From NCBI GenBank assembly GCA_905221615.1, contig CAJNDT010003435.1, forward strand, positions 484,875 to 548,874: DNA of 64,000 nt, in the 5' to 3' direction. Numbering within the stretch: position 1 is the stretch's first letter; every line of letters starts with the position of its first letter. Positions 1-11,200 of this stretch are shown piece by piece. The position numbers and the translations under genes were made by a program. The notes beneath the pieces are model-generated. The model saw only the letters and a list, made by a program, of their open reading frames with translations, did not search any database and was not told the origin of the DNA. This DNA is from Symbiodinium sp. CCMP2592 (lineage: Eukaryota; Sar; Dinophyceae; Suessiales; Symbiodiniaceae).

Positions 1-429
1 TTAAAACATTAACAGTGACTAATGCATCACTATACAGTACATTAATCAATGATATGTAACATTGTGTTACTACTGTTACATCAGTATGAATGAATCACTT
101 GATTCCCTGGCCGGCAGACAGATGTCGATCATGTATGGTGCAAGGCAACTCACTTACAGACTATGCAGGCAGGCAGGCAGGCAGCCAGCCTCGGAGACAG
201 CAGGGTCCTGAGGACATCACTGCCACCCGGCACTGTGTAGTCAGCATGTCATGCTGGGTAACCGTTTTGAATCCAACTTGCGCACACTACCGCTGAGGTC
301 TCAAATCGGACAGTCTAGCTCTGCTAGCGAGATCGTCGAATTCAAAATCCTCTAAACACACGCAAACCCGGCACTCTGCCTTCCCCAACATCCGTAATAC
401 GGTCTCGGAGGCTGTACAAACACGACAAA

Positions 430-775
430 TCATTGAAGCAGTAACGCCAGAAATTCGTCTGACACATTGTAATATGAAATTCCTGGCACTCTGCCTTGCC
501 GAAAATCCCGCCGAAGTCTCGGAAAGAGTGTGAACATGATCTGCTCATTGACAGACCAGGCTACTTGCAAGACTTGCCCACGCTCTTGAGAATTCAGAAA
601 CATCCAGAATGTCGTAAAGCACTCCTCTAGCAGCTAGCATCGTGTCGAACGGAATCACAGAATCATCGTCGTCAAAACTGTCCGCGACCGAGCCCGCAGT
701 GCTTGCACCCTCATCGTCAACCAGAACCCAGTCCGAGCCCACAGACGCACTGTCACTCCACGACGTCGACGACAT
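430..775 (-). pseudogene. Broken copy of small acidic protein gene
   Basis: This is the third copy of the family seen at 44,862-45,215 and 45,743-46,081. It starts with MSSTSWSDS and keeps the acidic DSFDDDDSVIPFD segment. Around 628 it then carries about 7 extra bases (cagctag) relative to the 45,743 copy. That shifts the frame, so the downstream residues (FWMFLNSQERGQVLQ in the good copy) are lost and the protein ends early. It looks like a recent pseudogene, unless the extra bases are spliced out. Function is unknown. Confidence 0.7.
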
Positions 776-1251
776 CTGCCGGCTTGCAGGGGGGCCTACT
801 ACGACTTAGACTTGAGACAGAGCAGCTGTAACACGACTATAGTAGATTACGCAGGGCCACAGCGAGCACAACTGCTGCAGCGGCAAGTTGCGATACATGA
901 CACGCTCACTGACTATGCAAGGCAGCTTGTCCTCTGCGATGGCAGCATGTCCTCGGGATCCTCGTCATGAGCCTCGGTGCCAGGACTGTACCATAATCAT
1001 GGAAGTAGCTGAAGCAAGCTGATGCTGAGATCCCAGCAGTTGGCATCCACTTCTCGATGGGCTGGAAGCCGATGAAGACCGATGGGAGAGAAGGAAATGG
1101 AAGAGAAGGCGTTCACTAGGCTTGGATTCAAACCGAACACTTAGACCTGGCAAACGGTGTGGGGAGCAACCCCGATGGGGCAGGGACTTAAGTAAGGCAA
1201 CCTCGAGAGGCTCGACTGGCACTCTGCCTCTGTCGATCCAAGTCGCAAGGC

Positions 1252-1760
1252 TCCCTAACTAACGTGACAAGCATGGATGGCCTCCCCTCCTGGTTGGGAG
1301 AACAATAAAAAAGCCACAACCACTGGACCACCCCACCCGGCACTTTAGCCCATGTGCCCGGGTGTCATATGCCACTGCCCTGGCACGTTGGCCCCAAGGC
1401 GGTCCAGGTACCATCGACAACACCTGACACCCGGCCAACGGTGTCCACGAACCGAGATGGGCAGTCGATCCCTGTGGGTAAGGTGGCACTCTGCCTCTGT
1501 CGCTCCAAGTCGCAAGGCTCACTAACGTGACAAGCATGGATGGCCTCCCCTTCAGGGCTGTAAGCAGATTGCGAACAACACCCACTGGACCACCCCACCC
1601 GGCACTTTAGCCCATGTGCCCGGGTGTCATATGCCACTGCCCTGGCACGCTGGCCCCAAGGCGGTCCAGGTACCATCGACTCAACACCTGACACCCGGCC
1701 AACGGTGCCCACGAACCGAGAAGGGCAGTCGATCCGCGTGGGTAAGGGCAAGATCTCAAG
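1252..1760. repeat. Two-copy tandem repeat, ~265 bp period
   Basis: The block containing aacgtgacaagcatggatgg, the cacccggcactttagcccat stretch and the cagtcgatcc-gtgggtaagg end occurs twice, at about 1,258-1,490 and 1,523-1,750. The same pair recurs in the duplicated segment at about 46,562-47,050. Reading frames across it on the minus strand are low quality and I do not call a gene. Confidence 0.8.
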
Positions 1761-1789
1761 GCAAGTCAACATGTCACTACGGCCTCCCT

Positions 1790-2325
1790 TCTTATTCAAT
1801 CACAACCCAAAACTATTTAAAAAGATTAAATATTAAAAAATATTAACTTCAACAACAAATAAACAACAATTTTGTAGACATACAGCAGCAGGAAACCAGG
1901 TAGAACAACAGGAAGCCAATTGACTCACTCAGAAACAAAATTCACAAACATGTATTTTTTAGACCAAAAATAAAATAAAAGAATTTTAACAACTGTAAAA
2001 CACAAAAAAACCTATTTAAAAAACTTTTAAATACAAAACAATACTTTTAAATACAAAAAAACACTTTAAAACACAAATAAAGCCAACCACATACAAAAAT
2101 GAGATTTTGGGTTCCTTTCATATAAGCCTTGTTGATCTAAACCCTGTGGTTCTGGTTCGGCGCAAAGGGTTAAGGAGAACAGCTAAGCGCACAAGCCTCT
2201 CACCGCAAAAACAGCAGTTGAGAGCTTGCACTACCATGAAGCGGGTACTTGTGTTGTTCTGCCATCCAGCTGCATCCTAGACGAGGCAGGAAATACTAAT
2301 TGGACAGAGCTGATGGAGCGGCCAC
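1790..2325. other. A-rich intergenic DNA, no gene seen
   Basis: From about 1,795 to 2,100 the plus strand is strongly A-rich, with many cacaaaaaaa and tttaaatacaaaa words. This could be the decayed 3' part of a retroelement. From 2,100 to 2,325 the composition normalises and no open frame stands out. Confidence 0.5.
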
Positions 2326-2700
2326 CCCTGGAGGTGTTAGCAACTTGGTGTAGGCTTAAAGTTCAGGGTTAAGCTGCAATTCAAGACTGGAATCAGCTGG
2401 AGCCGGTGTACACACCAGCAGAGCTTGAACTGCACAGCAAGGCGACCGGGCAGCGCTTGAAGCTTCACATCAAGCTCAGAAACCCGAAGTTACAGGGCAA
2501 GCCTCACTCCAGTCGGCACTTGGAGGCTCAGCAAAAGGGTGCTCCGAGGCTGCGACTATTGTGATTATGACCGGATGACCGCAACCAATTAGGCCGCAGG
2601 CAATCTGGAAAGGGAGGGCAGTTCAAGCGCCATCCGCAATCAGCTATTTGAAAAGGACACAATCCAGCCAGCATCATCAAACTTTTCATGGAACTGCAGG
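2326..2700. repeat. Dispersed repeat, copy 1 (matches 4,495-4,985)
   Basis: The segment starting ggaggtgttagc and ending near catcatcaaacttttcatgg recurs at 4,495-4,985 with indels. Shared parts include the acaccagcagagcttga, gcttgaagcttcacatcaag and ggaaagggagggcagttcaa words. In both places it runs directly into the 65-bp minisatellite unit, so repeat plus minisatellite appear to have been duplicated together. Confidence 0.85.
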
Positions 2701-2744
2701 TTCCAAAAGGTGATAAATTTTGTACAAGCCAAGAAGCCAGTAGC

Positions 2745-3745
2745 CCAGCTGATGCTCATGATGCCGCCGGCCTTGCGGTGGCATTCCATGGGTGCCTTGG
2801 TGCAGGCTAGCCCAGCTGATGCGAATGATGCAGGCCTTGCGGTGGCATTCACAGCTGATGCTCATGATGCCGGCCTTTACGGTGGCATTCAATGGCTGCC
2901 TTAATAAAGCCTGGCCCAGCTGATGCGAATGATGCTGGCCTTGCGGTGGCATTCAATGGCTGCCTTGCTGGAGCCTCGCCCAACTGATGCTCATAATGCC
3001 GGCCTTTACGGCGGCATTCAATGGCCCAGCTGATGCGAATGATGCTGGCCTTGCGGTGGCATTCAATGGCTGCCTTGGTGGAGCCTCGCCCAGCTGATGC
3101 TCATGATGCCGGCCTTTACGGTGGCATTCAATGGCCCAGCTGATGCGAATGATGCTGGCCTTGCGGTGGCATTCAATGGCTGCCTTGGTGGAGCCTCGCC
3201 CAGCTGATGCTCATGATGCCGGCCTTTACGGTGGCATTCAATGGCCCAGCTGATGCTCATGATGCCGGCCTTGCGGTGGCATTCAATGGCTGCCTTGGTG
3301 GAGCCTCGCCCAGCTGATGCTCATGATGCCGGCCTTTACGGTGGCATTCGATGGATGCCTTAGTGGAGCCTGGCCCAGCTGATGCTCATGATGCCGGCCT
3401 TGCGGTGGCATTCAATGGCTGCCTTGGTGGAGCCTCGCCCAGCTGATGCTCATGATGCCCGGCCTTTACGGTGGCATTCGATGGATGCCTTAGTGGAGCC
3501 TGGCCCAGCTGATGCTCATGATGCCGGCCTTTACGGTGGCATTCAATGGCCCAGCTGATGCGAATGATGCTGGCCTTGCGGTGGCATTCAATGGCTGCCT
3601 TGGTGGAGCCTCGCCCAGCTGATGCTCATGATGCCGGCCTTTACGGTGGCATTCGATGGATGCCTTAGTGGAGCCTGGCCCAGCTGATGCGAATGATGCT
3701 GGCCTTGCGGTGGCATTCAATGGCTGCCTTGGTGGAGCCTAGCGC
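2745..3745. repeat. Minisatellite, ~65 bp unit
   Basis: This is a 1-kb tandem array. Units start at cccagctgatg, carry the core ggtggcattc and end in gccttggtggagcct or gccttagtggagcct. Two unit types alternate, differing at tcatgatgccggcctttacgg versus gaatgatgctggccttgcgg, so the higher-order period is about 120-130 bp in the middle. The minus strand stays open for up to 90 codons purely because the unit lacks stops; I do not call a protein. A worn copy of one or two units sits at about 4,980-5,090. Confidence 0.92.
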
Positions 3746-4330
3746 ACACTCATGGCAGCCAGTATCAGCCAATCAGCCAGTACTGCAGCCAGTCATAGCC
3801 CAGCTGCAGCCAGCCTGAGCCAGCGCAGTCTCAGCCGGTCTGAGCCAGTATCAGCCAGTAGCAACCAGTTTGCCGCCTTGGGTTGTGGCTGAATTGTTCT
3901 TCAAGGAGCATGGACGTACTGGCACAGTGGTCTGGCAGCGGCTTTTGAGTAGAAGAACCCTTGTTCAATCCCCGGAGGTTTCATTTGGCCCTTTCCCGAC
4001 TCGGAATCGAGATTTTGGGGTGACCATTGCGCGGAGTGCGTGGAAGTGTTGTAGTATCAGACAACATCATCCAGCATCAGCAAGTATCAGGCTCAGCCAC
4101 TATCACCCAGTTTCCACCAGTATCAATCAATATCAGGCAAACATCAGCCAGGATCAACCAATTTCAAAATCATCCAAGCTCAATACCATCAAGCAGCAGG
4201 TATCAGCCAGTTTCACAGCCATTCGCAGCCAGGATCAGCCATTTTCATCCAGCATCAGCAAGTATCAGCCAGTTTCGAATTTCAGAGCCCCATCGTGGTT
4301 CAGTGGTGCTGATCCTAGCTGATACTGGCT
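3746..4330. repeat. CAGCCAGTAT-type degenerate repeat, forward arm
   Basis: Variations of cagccagtatcagcc recur from 3,750 to 3,870 and 4,050 to 4,330, interrupted by unrelated DNA at 3,870-4,045. The reverse complement (ggctgatactggctg) fills 5,090-5,385, so the two arrays form an inverted pair around 4,330-5,090. Confidence 0.8.
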
Positions 4331-4333
4331 ATG

Positions 4334-4334
<1 letters not shown>

Positions 4335-4367
<33 letters not shown>
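4335..4367. repeat. (TG)n microsatellite
   Basis: About 16 uninterrupted tg dinucleotides sit at the inner edge of the forward CAGCCAGTAT array. Confidence 0.95.
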
Positions 4368-4368
<1 letters not shown>

Positions 4369-4494
4369 GTCAATCAGCAATTGGACACCCACACATAATT
4401 TTCTTTGGCAATGATCAACTGGTTTGTGTTCTGGCGATGAAAGCAAAACGATGGAGCACTTGTTGTGGAGCACCTCGCTGCCACCTGGTACACC

Positions 4495-5090
4495 ATTGGA
4501 GGTGTTAGCGCTGCTCCCTGCCATGGTTTTTACTGTAGGCTAATGTTCAGGGTGTAAGCCCCTACCCCTGCAATTCCCTCTGGAGCTGCCACTGGAAGAC
4601 TGGCATCGACTACTCAGCATGGGCCTGGAGCTGGGGCCGGTGTAGACACCAGCAGAGCTTGAGCTGCACAGCAAGGTGACCGGGCAGCGCTTGAAGCTTC
4701 ACATCAAGCTCAGAAACCTGAAGTTACAGGGCCAGCCTCACTGCAGTCGGCACTGGGAGGCTCAGCAAAAGGGGGTGGCGACTCGGAGCACTCACCGGAG
4801 ACCCCACCGGGCTGCGACTATTGTGATTATGACCGGGTGGTCGACCGACTCGTGATGATTACATGACTGAACAACCAACTCGGCCGCAGGCGATCTGGAA
4901 AGGGAGGGCAGTTCAAGCGCCATCCGTTTTCAGCTATTTGAAAAGGACACAATCCAGCCAGCATCATCAAACTTTTCATGGGCCGGCCTTGCGGTGGCAT
5001 TCCATGGGTGCCTTGGTGCAGGCTTGCCCAGCTGATGCGAATTGATGCCGGCCTTGGGGTGGCATTCAATGGCTGCCTTGGTGGAGCCTG
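4495..5090. repeat. Dispersed repeat copy 2 plus minisatellite remnant
   Basis: This is the second copy of the 2,326-2,700 repeat, with an extra ~60 bases around 4,560-4,620. It is followed from about 4,980 by one to two worn units of the 65-bp minisatellite (tgcggtggcattccatgg and a following gctgatgcgaat). Confidence 0.82.
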
Positions 5091-5385
5091 GCTATTTTGG
5101 CTGATACTGGCTTGAGACTGGATGATATTGCGATTCTGTGATACTGGCTGAAACTGGCTGACACTTGCTCATGCTGGATGATTGGCTGATCCTGGTACTG
5201 ACTGATCCTGGCTGATATTTGCTGATACTTGCTGATGCTGGATGTGTTGGCTCATTATGGCTGATATTATGGCTGAAACTGGCTGTAGTGTCGTTGCTCA
5301 GCTGGTGCCCTTGTCAGTCCACCCGACCACCCGGATCGCTTGCTGATGCTGGATGAAAGTGGCTGATACTGACTGAGCCACTGGA
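5090..5385. repeat. CAGCCAGTAT-type degenerate repeat, inverted arm
   Basis: Repeated ggctgatactggctga-like words form the reverse complement of the array at 3,746-4,330. A reversed piece of the dispersed repeat (gctaacacctccaatg at about 5,724) lies further right. This suggests the whole 3.7-5.75 kb block is a large imperfect inverted repeat. Confidence 0.75.
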
Positions 5386-5749
5386 ACTGGTGAAATTTTG
5401 CTGTACAAGTTGGTCTGCTTGGAGCGGGAAAGGGCTTGCTTGCTTGTGACCCCAGAGCAGTCCAACACAGAAGCACAGAACACAAGACGCAGCCCCGGCG
5501 GGAGTCCGGGTGAGTTGATGCAGTCTCCAGTCCCGTTACTTGGTGGCAGTCTCCAAGCGCAGTTCAAGCTTCAGATTCCATTCCAACTCCCCTGTCAAGT
5601 CAGCCATGCTGAGGGGATGAGTAGTCGGGAGTCTTCGAAGGGCAGATCCAGGCGGCGGCAGCTCCAGTGTTAAGTTTAGGGGTGCCCTGAACATTATCCT
5701 ATGCAAAAAAAAAGGGGCAGTGCTAACACCTCCAATGCTGCCACCCGAT

Positions 5750-6428
5750 GCAGCCACTCCATGCAGCTAGGGGAATCGAGCCCGTGCGGGAAGGGTGTGC
5801 ACACTCCAAGCCCTTGCACAAGCCACTGTGCCAAAAGATGACAGACTGCCTATTGTCTCATAAAATCACTCGACTTTGCATGACTTTTGGAGCCTTGGCT
5901 TGATTTCAAATTCTTAACTCTGCCGAAAAAGCAGATCCACGAAGTTTGCTTCACTGCAGTACAACAACACACAGCTGGCTGGATTTGTGATCACCGGCAG
6001 ATCGAAGTGCAATAGTCTTTGCACGGAGAGCCAGACCGCAAAAGCAAAACCAAACACCAAGCGACCAGTGAACACACAGCACACTTCTCAGGAACAAATC
6101 CGGAATCGTGCCGAATTGCTAGCTGTGCGTTTACTTCCAGCATGGGGCACCCTCTCGCCAGCAATTTCTCTCCATCTGGCAAGCCGCTGCGAAAGCCAGA
6201 GAGAGCCTGAGCATCGTGAAAACGCTGGGCCCTGCAAGCATCCATGGCAGGAACTGTTGATAGCTGCCGTCAAAAACAGTCGTCACCTTCGTCGACATTG
6301 ACTGGCTGACAGCCCAACGGCTTGAACCTTTGAGCCCTTTAGGGTAGTTCGGTAACCGCCTAAACCAGGGATGGGGAAAGTACTAAGGTAACCCAACAAC
6401 ACAACTAAATCACGTTGCACAGTGCGCC
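5750..6428. other. Gene-free stretch
   Basis: Open frames of 60-106 codons occur on both strands but overlap each other. None shows a recognisable motif, compositional bias or duplicate elsewhere. I call nothing here. Confidence 0.5.
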
Positions 6429-6533
6429 CGAGCACCGAAGGCTTTCTGCAATGTCGTGTTTCCTTTATCCGAAGCACTGAAGGAGTTCTGCAATGTCGTG
6501 ATCTTCTATGTCCGAAGCACTGAAGGATTTCTG
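6429..6533. repeat. Short tandem repeat, ~41 bp, three copies
   Basis: The phrase cgaagcactgaagga followed by tttctgcaatgtcgtg appears three times with slight changes, the third copy incomplete. Confidence 0.75.
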
Positions 6534-6900
6534 CTCTGTTCTCCTCTCGGCCTCTGCCGATGCACATGCACTCGGTCACGCAGGGTATTCGGGGTTGAGG
6601 CAAATGTTACACGAAGGCACTGCACAAGCTGAGCCAAGCGATCACCGACGAGACCCCGAATCCCTGAACTTCCAAAAACCCTTCCCCGGTCAGTGCCATT
6701 CGCAGTTTCGTCGTCTAACTGTTTCCACTGAGACATGTCAGGCTTGTGGCTTCAAACACTTGCAAACGCGTGAAACTCGTGAGACAGGACATCTACGGAT
6801 CTAGTTACCGTGCTGCCCCGAAGCACTCCTTCACTCTTGACTTTCTTTTTACGAGGTCTTGATTGTTCTTGTTCCGGGCCAGTGCCCATCACCTACCCAG

Positions 6901-6999
6901 AGAGCCCAACACCCCTTAATTAAGGAATATACCTTAAATTATAAGGGGACGCATGATATGATTTAAGCTGTATTCCTTAATTAAGGGGTGTTGGGCTCT
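6901..6999. repeat. Perfect 29-bp inverted repeat, MITE-like hairpin
   Basis: The arms at 6,901-6,929 and 6,971-6,999 are exact reverse complements, starting agagcccaacaccccttaat. About 41 bases of AT-rich spacer lie between them. The spacer side contains taaggaatatacc (6,921-6,933), which recurs in a hairpin at 58,491-58,503. This fits a very small non-autonomous element; I could not see a clear target-site duplication. Confidence 0.85.
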
Positions 7000-7164
7000 C
7001 TTCGTACCTCTACTCCTACACCGCACTTGCACTCGAACACGTACATGTGTCATGTGTGCATGTGCATTGTGTCTGTGCAGAGTAGCATACAAACAATTAG
7101 TTCGCAAAGAATGTTAATTAGAGGCACTGGCTCGAGAGCCTCGCCGAGAGATAAAAGCATAATA

Positions 7165-7455
7165 CCCTTGTCCTTGCTCATACTCTGCTCCGTGATCTGT
7201 CCCTGCTCATACTCAATACTCTGCTCCGTGATCTGAGCTCTGGTCCTTGCTCATACTCCGCTCCGTGATCTGTCCTTGCTCATATTCTGGTCCGTGATCT
7301 GAGCTGTGGTCCTTGCTCATACTCCGCTCCGTGATCTGAGCTCTGGTCCTTGCTCATACTCTGCTCTGTGATCTGAGCTCTGGTCCTTGCTCATACTCCG
7401 CTCCGTGATCTGAGCTGGTCCTTGCTCATACTCTGCTCCGGGATCTGAGCGATTT
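7165..7455. repeat. Minisatellite, ~45 bp unit
   Basis: Five to seven units of the type ccttgctcatactctgctcc followed by gtgatctgagctctggt are arranged head to tail, with unit length varying between about 35 and 48 bases. Confidence 0.85.
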
Positions 7456-7580
7456 ATGCTGCATGGCTGCTGCACTTTGCCCGTTCTGACTAGCTGCCTA
7501 GCTGCTCAGCTTGTGGCCCAGCGGTGCGCTAGAGTCTTGCTCTCTGGGAATAAGCAACCCCTCAAGAGTATAGGTAATTA

Positions 7581-7770
7581 TGTTTCCAAACACAAACCGT
7601 GCTCAAAGTTTCTCGCGCAGATATAAAATTACTTGCAATCGTATTTATGGCAAGCGTGATAATAATCACAATCGCAATCTGTGAGATCCAGAAGTCGCTC
7701 TTCTTTTTTCTTCACGCAAAAGCTTGGTTGCGAGAAGGGGAAACCTTCGTCGAGCCTCCCGGCCGCCTCA
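7581..7770 (-). repeat. Split repeat B2 of element A
   Basis: This 190-bp outer copy is nearly identical to 8,095-8,284. It differs in the length of a T-run and a few bases (for example cttcacgc against cttcacac). It starts tgtttccaaacacaaacc on the plus strand and ends cggccgcctca. It is separated from A2 by 100 bases (7,771-7,870) that are not present at A1. Confidence 0.93.
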
Positions 7771-7870
7771 AACGGCCGGGCTAGGCGAAGAAACGGCTCC
7801 ACGGTGCCCAAAGCACCATGCGAGCGCAACCCCACGACCTTCAAGAGGTCCAAAAGGGGCGGGAGGGCGG

Positions 7871-8094
7871 GCAAAAACTTCCCCCAGCGACGAGCCAGTG
7901 CTTCAGCGGCTCACAAATCAGAGGCAACTGCAAGCACTACTCTTACACATGTACTGTAAAATAAACGACATGTGAGAAAAGCGTGAAGTAGAAAAAGAGA
8001 AACTTTCGCAAGCACTATTTCAAAACCAAATGGTTCTTGAAATTTTGTGTTTGGAAAAATAAGGTGATTGTCACCTCCGGTGAAATAGCACTTA
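7871..8094 (-). repeat. Split repeat A2 of element A
   Basis: This 224-bp block is identical or nearly so to A1 at 18,247-18,470. It runs from gcaaaaacttcccccagc to gaaatagcactta on the plus strand and abuts B1 directly. Confidence 0.94.
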
Positions 8095-8110
8095 TGTTTC
8101 CAAACACAAA
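8044..8110. promoter_or_regulatory. Putative recombinase site at the A2/B1 junction of element A
   Basis: A perfect 14-bp inverted repeat (tttgtgtttggaaa at 8,044-8,057 and its reverse complement at 8,097-8,110) frames the A2/B1 junction at 8,094/8,095. Between the arms, GGTGA-TTG-TCACC-TCC-GGTGA (8,063-8,083) forms overlapping palindromes. The outer ends of A1 and B2 each keep only one half. This is what is expected if the circular extrachromosomal form joins A to B and the YR cuts there. The assignment is inferred from symmetry and position. Confidence 0.7.
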
Positions 8111-8284
8111 CCGTGCTCAAAGTTTCTCGCGCAGATATAAAATTACTTGCAATCGTATTTATGGCAAGCGTGATAATAATCACAATCGCAATCTGTGAGA
8201 TCCAGAAGTCGCTCTTTTTTTTTCTTCACACAAAAGCTTGGTTGCGAGAAGGGGAAACCTTCGTCGAGCCTCCCGGCCGCCTCA
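8095..8284 (-). repeat. Split repeat B1 of element A
   Basis: This is the inner copy of the B repeat, matching 7,581-7,770. On the coding strand it begins with TGA, and that TGA is the stop codon of pol (8,284-8,282). Confidence 0.94.
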
Positions 8285-11200
8285 CCCCGCTTCCAAAACG
8301 AGGCTCGCGACCCAGCTTTCGTCAAGCAGAACTCTCGCAGCACCGAGCTTGTGAAGTCGTTCAAAGTAAAAGCGACTTGGATCATCAGCGATGTTGGAAT
8401 GCGAAGGAACACGAGCGTACCAAGCGTGTTGGCCTAGCTCACATTCAAGTGCACTAGCTTTGGAAATGATAAGGTCCGCGATGGCAGTGCCACCCGCCCC
8501 CTTAATCATCCCGATTCGTGCAGGCTCGTTGTCAAGATAGTAAACTGTTTGCTGGTGAGAGGAGAGTTTCCCCCAAACCTGCATGGCGATAAGCACTGGC
8601 AGCAGCTCAAGCTCATAGATGGGATGAGTGGACGACGCGAGCAAATGATGCATCGCCTCACGACTCACTTCTCCCGCGAAATAAGAAACGCACCTGCCGT
8701 GAGGAGAGATCAGAACCCCTCCAAAAGAGCCTCGACCTTGCTCGAAAGCGCCGTCAGTGAAGACATAAGTGGTCTGCAGTGCCTTCGCCGATATAGTCAC
8801 TGGCAGGGCATGACAGATTCGAGTTTTAATCATACCCAAAGCCCACTTGACATCAGCAGATAACTTCACAGAGCCACTCGAGCCTTGAGCGTGGCGGCCC
8901 ACATGCTTGACAGCCACTTGAGCGACTCTACCGAAAGTGAATCCTTCAAAGAAAACGAGTCGTCCCCTCAGCTTCTCTGCTTCCTTCGAAGTCATGCTGC
9001 AATCAGCGAGAATGGAATCGATGCAAGCGGTCAGCTCCTCTTTCCGAGTGTCGGTGTGTCCGATAACAATCGAGCCAGACTGAGCTTGCTGCAGATCCAC
9101 CTGAACTCCAAGTGCCGCGAAACAGCTCGCAAACTGTGGAGCTTTCTTGCCCTCGGTAGCATAGTCAAGCCCGATGAGCCTGAACAAGCGGTCTACGCAC
9201 GAGCTCGTATTCTCAAGAAGCGGCTCACTGGTGACAGTCGGAAAGTCATCGTAGTAAGCAGACCAGCACAGCTCCAGCCCCACCAGGCCGAGAGTCCAGA
9301 TAGCCATAGACAGCCTGAGGAAGCCAGCAACCGAACCCACTGCACCGAACGGAAGACTGTTGGCACCAAGGAGGATGGGCTGTTCCGCCCCAGGCTTGTT
9401 GACGACAATCCTCAAGAGTTCCCGAGCAACAGAGCTTATGCCGAACTGACGATAGGCCGCCTGAAGATCGTATGTGCGGCCTAGCCAGCCACAAGTGGCC
9501 TTGCCGCCGCAAAGCTCCAGAGCGCGCCGCAACATAGATGCAAGAATATCTATAGAATGGACTCGCATCTTCTCCGGGAGACCAACAGTGCAGTTAAGAC
9601 CCCCAACACTGCAGTCGTCGATCGTGCGGAGTTTGAGTTTCTGAAGAAGGCCGAACCGGTGCGCAATGATCTTCCCTTCCCAGCAGCCTGACTCATCAAT
9701 CCAGAACCACCCCTTAGCAATCTCCTCCTCTGTCTCAAGCCAAGTCTTTTGCTCTACGTCCTGATCCTGCCTCTTGGAGAGGCGCCTTTTGACCAGAGCG
9801 TGAAAGCCCCTGTTCATAGCGACGACAGTATCAACAGACATTGTGGGCGCCCTCGGGTTGCTTGCGAAAACCTGTGACTCAGCCATCCACCCAGTGAGAG
9901 GCAGGCCCTGCTCAACCTCGTCGAGAATCTTGACATCGGGGTAGCCTATCTCGCTCAGGAGCTCTTTCCACAAGAGGATGCGCTTGCCCTTGAGCAGCGT
10001 CTGTATGTGGTGTGGCCTTCGGTTGTTCGCCTCCGCTTCGAGAGGATCCAGCACACTAGCCCGTTTCTCCCAGCGTTCAAGAGTGCTTAGCCGCCGCTGG
10101 ATGACTAATTCAGGAGGGTCGCAGAAGTTGGCCCTGATCGCCCGATCCACAGCTGGGCACACGTGCATGCCCATGTCCATTGGGTGCCCTGCTTCCACCG
10201 CTTTTCGTATGAACTCCTCGGGATCGCTCGGAACTCCAACAAAGACAGTTTCGGCAGAGGAAAGGTTCACTCCAGCGGCATCGTGTACATCATCCCCAGC
10301 AGCGCCGACGTCAAGCACAAATCCAAGCTCGGTGCATCTCCTCTGATCTGCGCAACTCATAGAAGTCGCGCCCTGAACATGAAAAGCAACAAGAAGAATC
10401 CGATCGCCAGACCAGTCGTCAGTAGAGTGCACCAGCGACGCATCAAGCTTCGCCGGGTGCTGCGACACTTCAAGCACAAGCTCCTGCTCCTGTGGATCCG
10501 CCGGGCGAACTCTGACGGCCCCTGCTTTAAAGTCGGAGCAAGGGATCAGCAGGTTGGGTACACCGGGAGTGTTATTGACATCGCGGTGGGGGCAGGTCTT
10601 AAGGTTCCTAAACAACCCAACCGAAGAAAAGGAACTCCTAGGGAAAACCGCCTTAACAACAGCCGCAAGCAAAGCAGTGGTCCTCGGATATGCCACAGTG
10701 TTGGACCTGAGGCCGGCTTGGCCGGAGAAGTGAAAGGCCCCTGAGGTCCATGTCTTAGTGGAATCGAGGCAATCGCCTCTGCTCTTTGCAAATTTTCGAT
10801 CAGTGGGCAATACGTCAAGCAGCATGCTCAGCTCAGACTTCGTGATGAAGCCTGTCTGGAAACACCGCTCGCTCAGGCACTCAGCTTTACAACCTTTGTG
10901 AAGAGGTGCATTGTCAGCAAATGGGCTACGGCCGAAACAGGCAAGCGAGACATCCTGAATGTCAAAAGATCCCTGCCTAAGCTGTGATGTGAGATCCACT
11001 GTATCGAGATAGCCGCCAACATGGGAGACTTCGCAGGCATTTGTTCCCCCACTCAGAAAACGCGAAGTGACCTTGGAACCCTTGGGAAGGCGTCGCATGA
11101 AGCGCAGCAAGGCACCTGTCTCAGGATACGTCAGCACTTTGAGGTAGCGACCGAACTCGGGCACAAGCGGCTTAAGAACCTTCCCGCGAGGAAGAGCGCC

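Larger units (their letters stand above)
1..2183. repeat. Segmental duplication, copy 1 (matches 45,314-47,482)
   Basis: The first 2.18 kb is almost base-for-base the same as 45,314-47,482, and its first ~770 bases also match 44,437-45,313. Similarity stops after the words aaagggttaagg, at 2,183 here and 47,482 in the other copy. The block contains a broken copy of a small acidic protein gene on the minus strand, a two-copy tandem repeat and a very A-rich segment (about 1,790-2,100). The few differences, mostly single bases and small indels, imply a recent duplication. The left end may lie outside the window. Confidence 0.93.

Noticed and set aside
2745-3745. Possible CRISPR array
   Set aside because: Units are contiguous 65-bp minisatellite copies without unique spacers, in a eukaryotic context.
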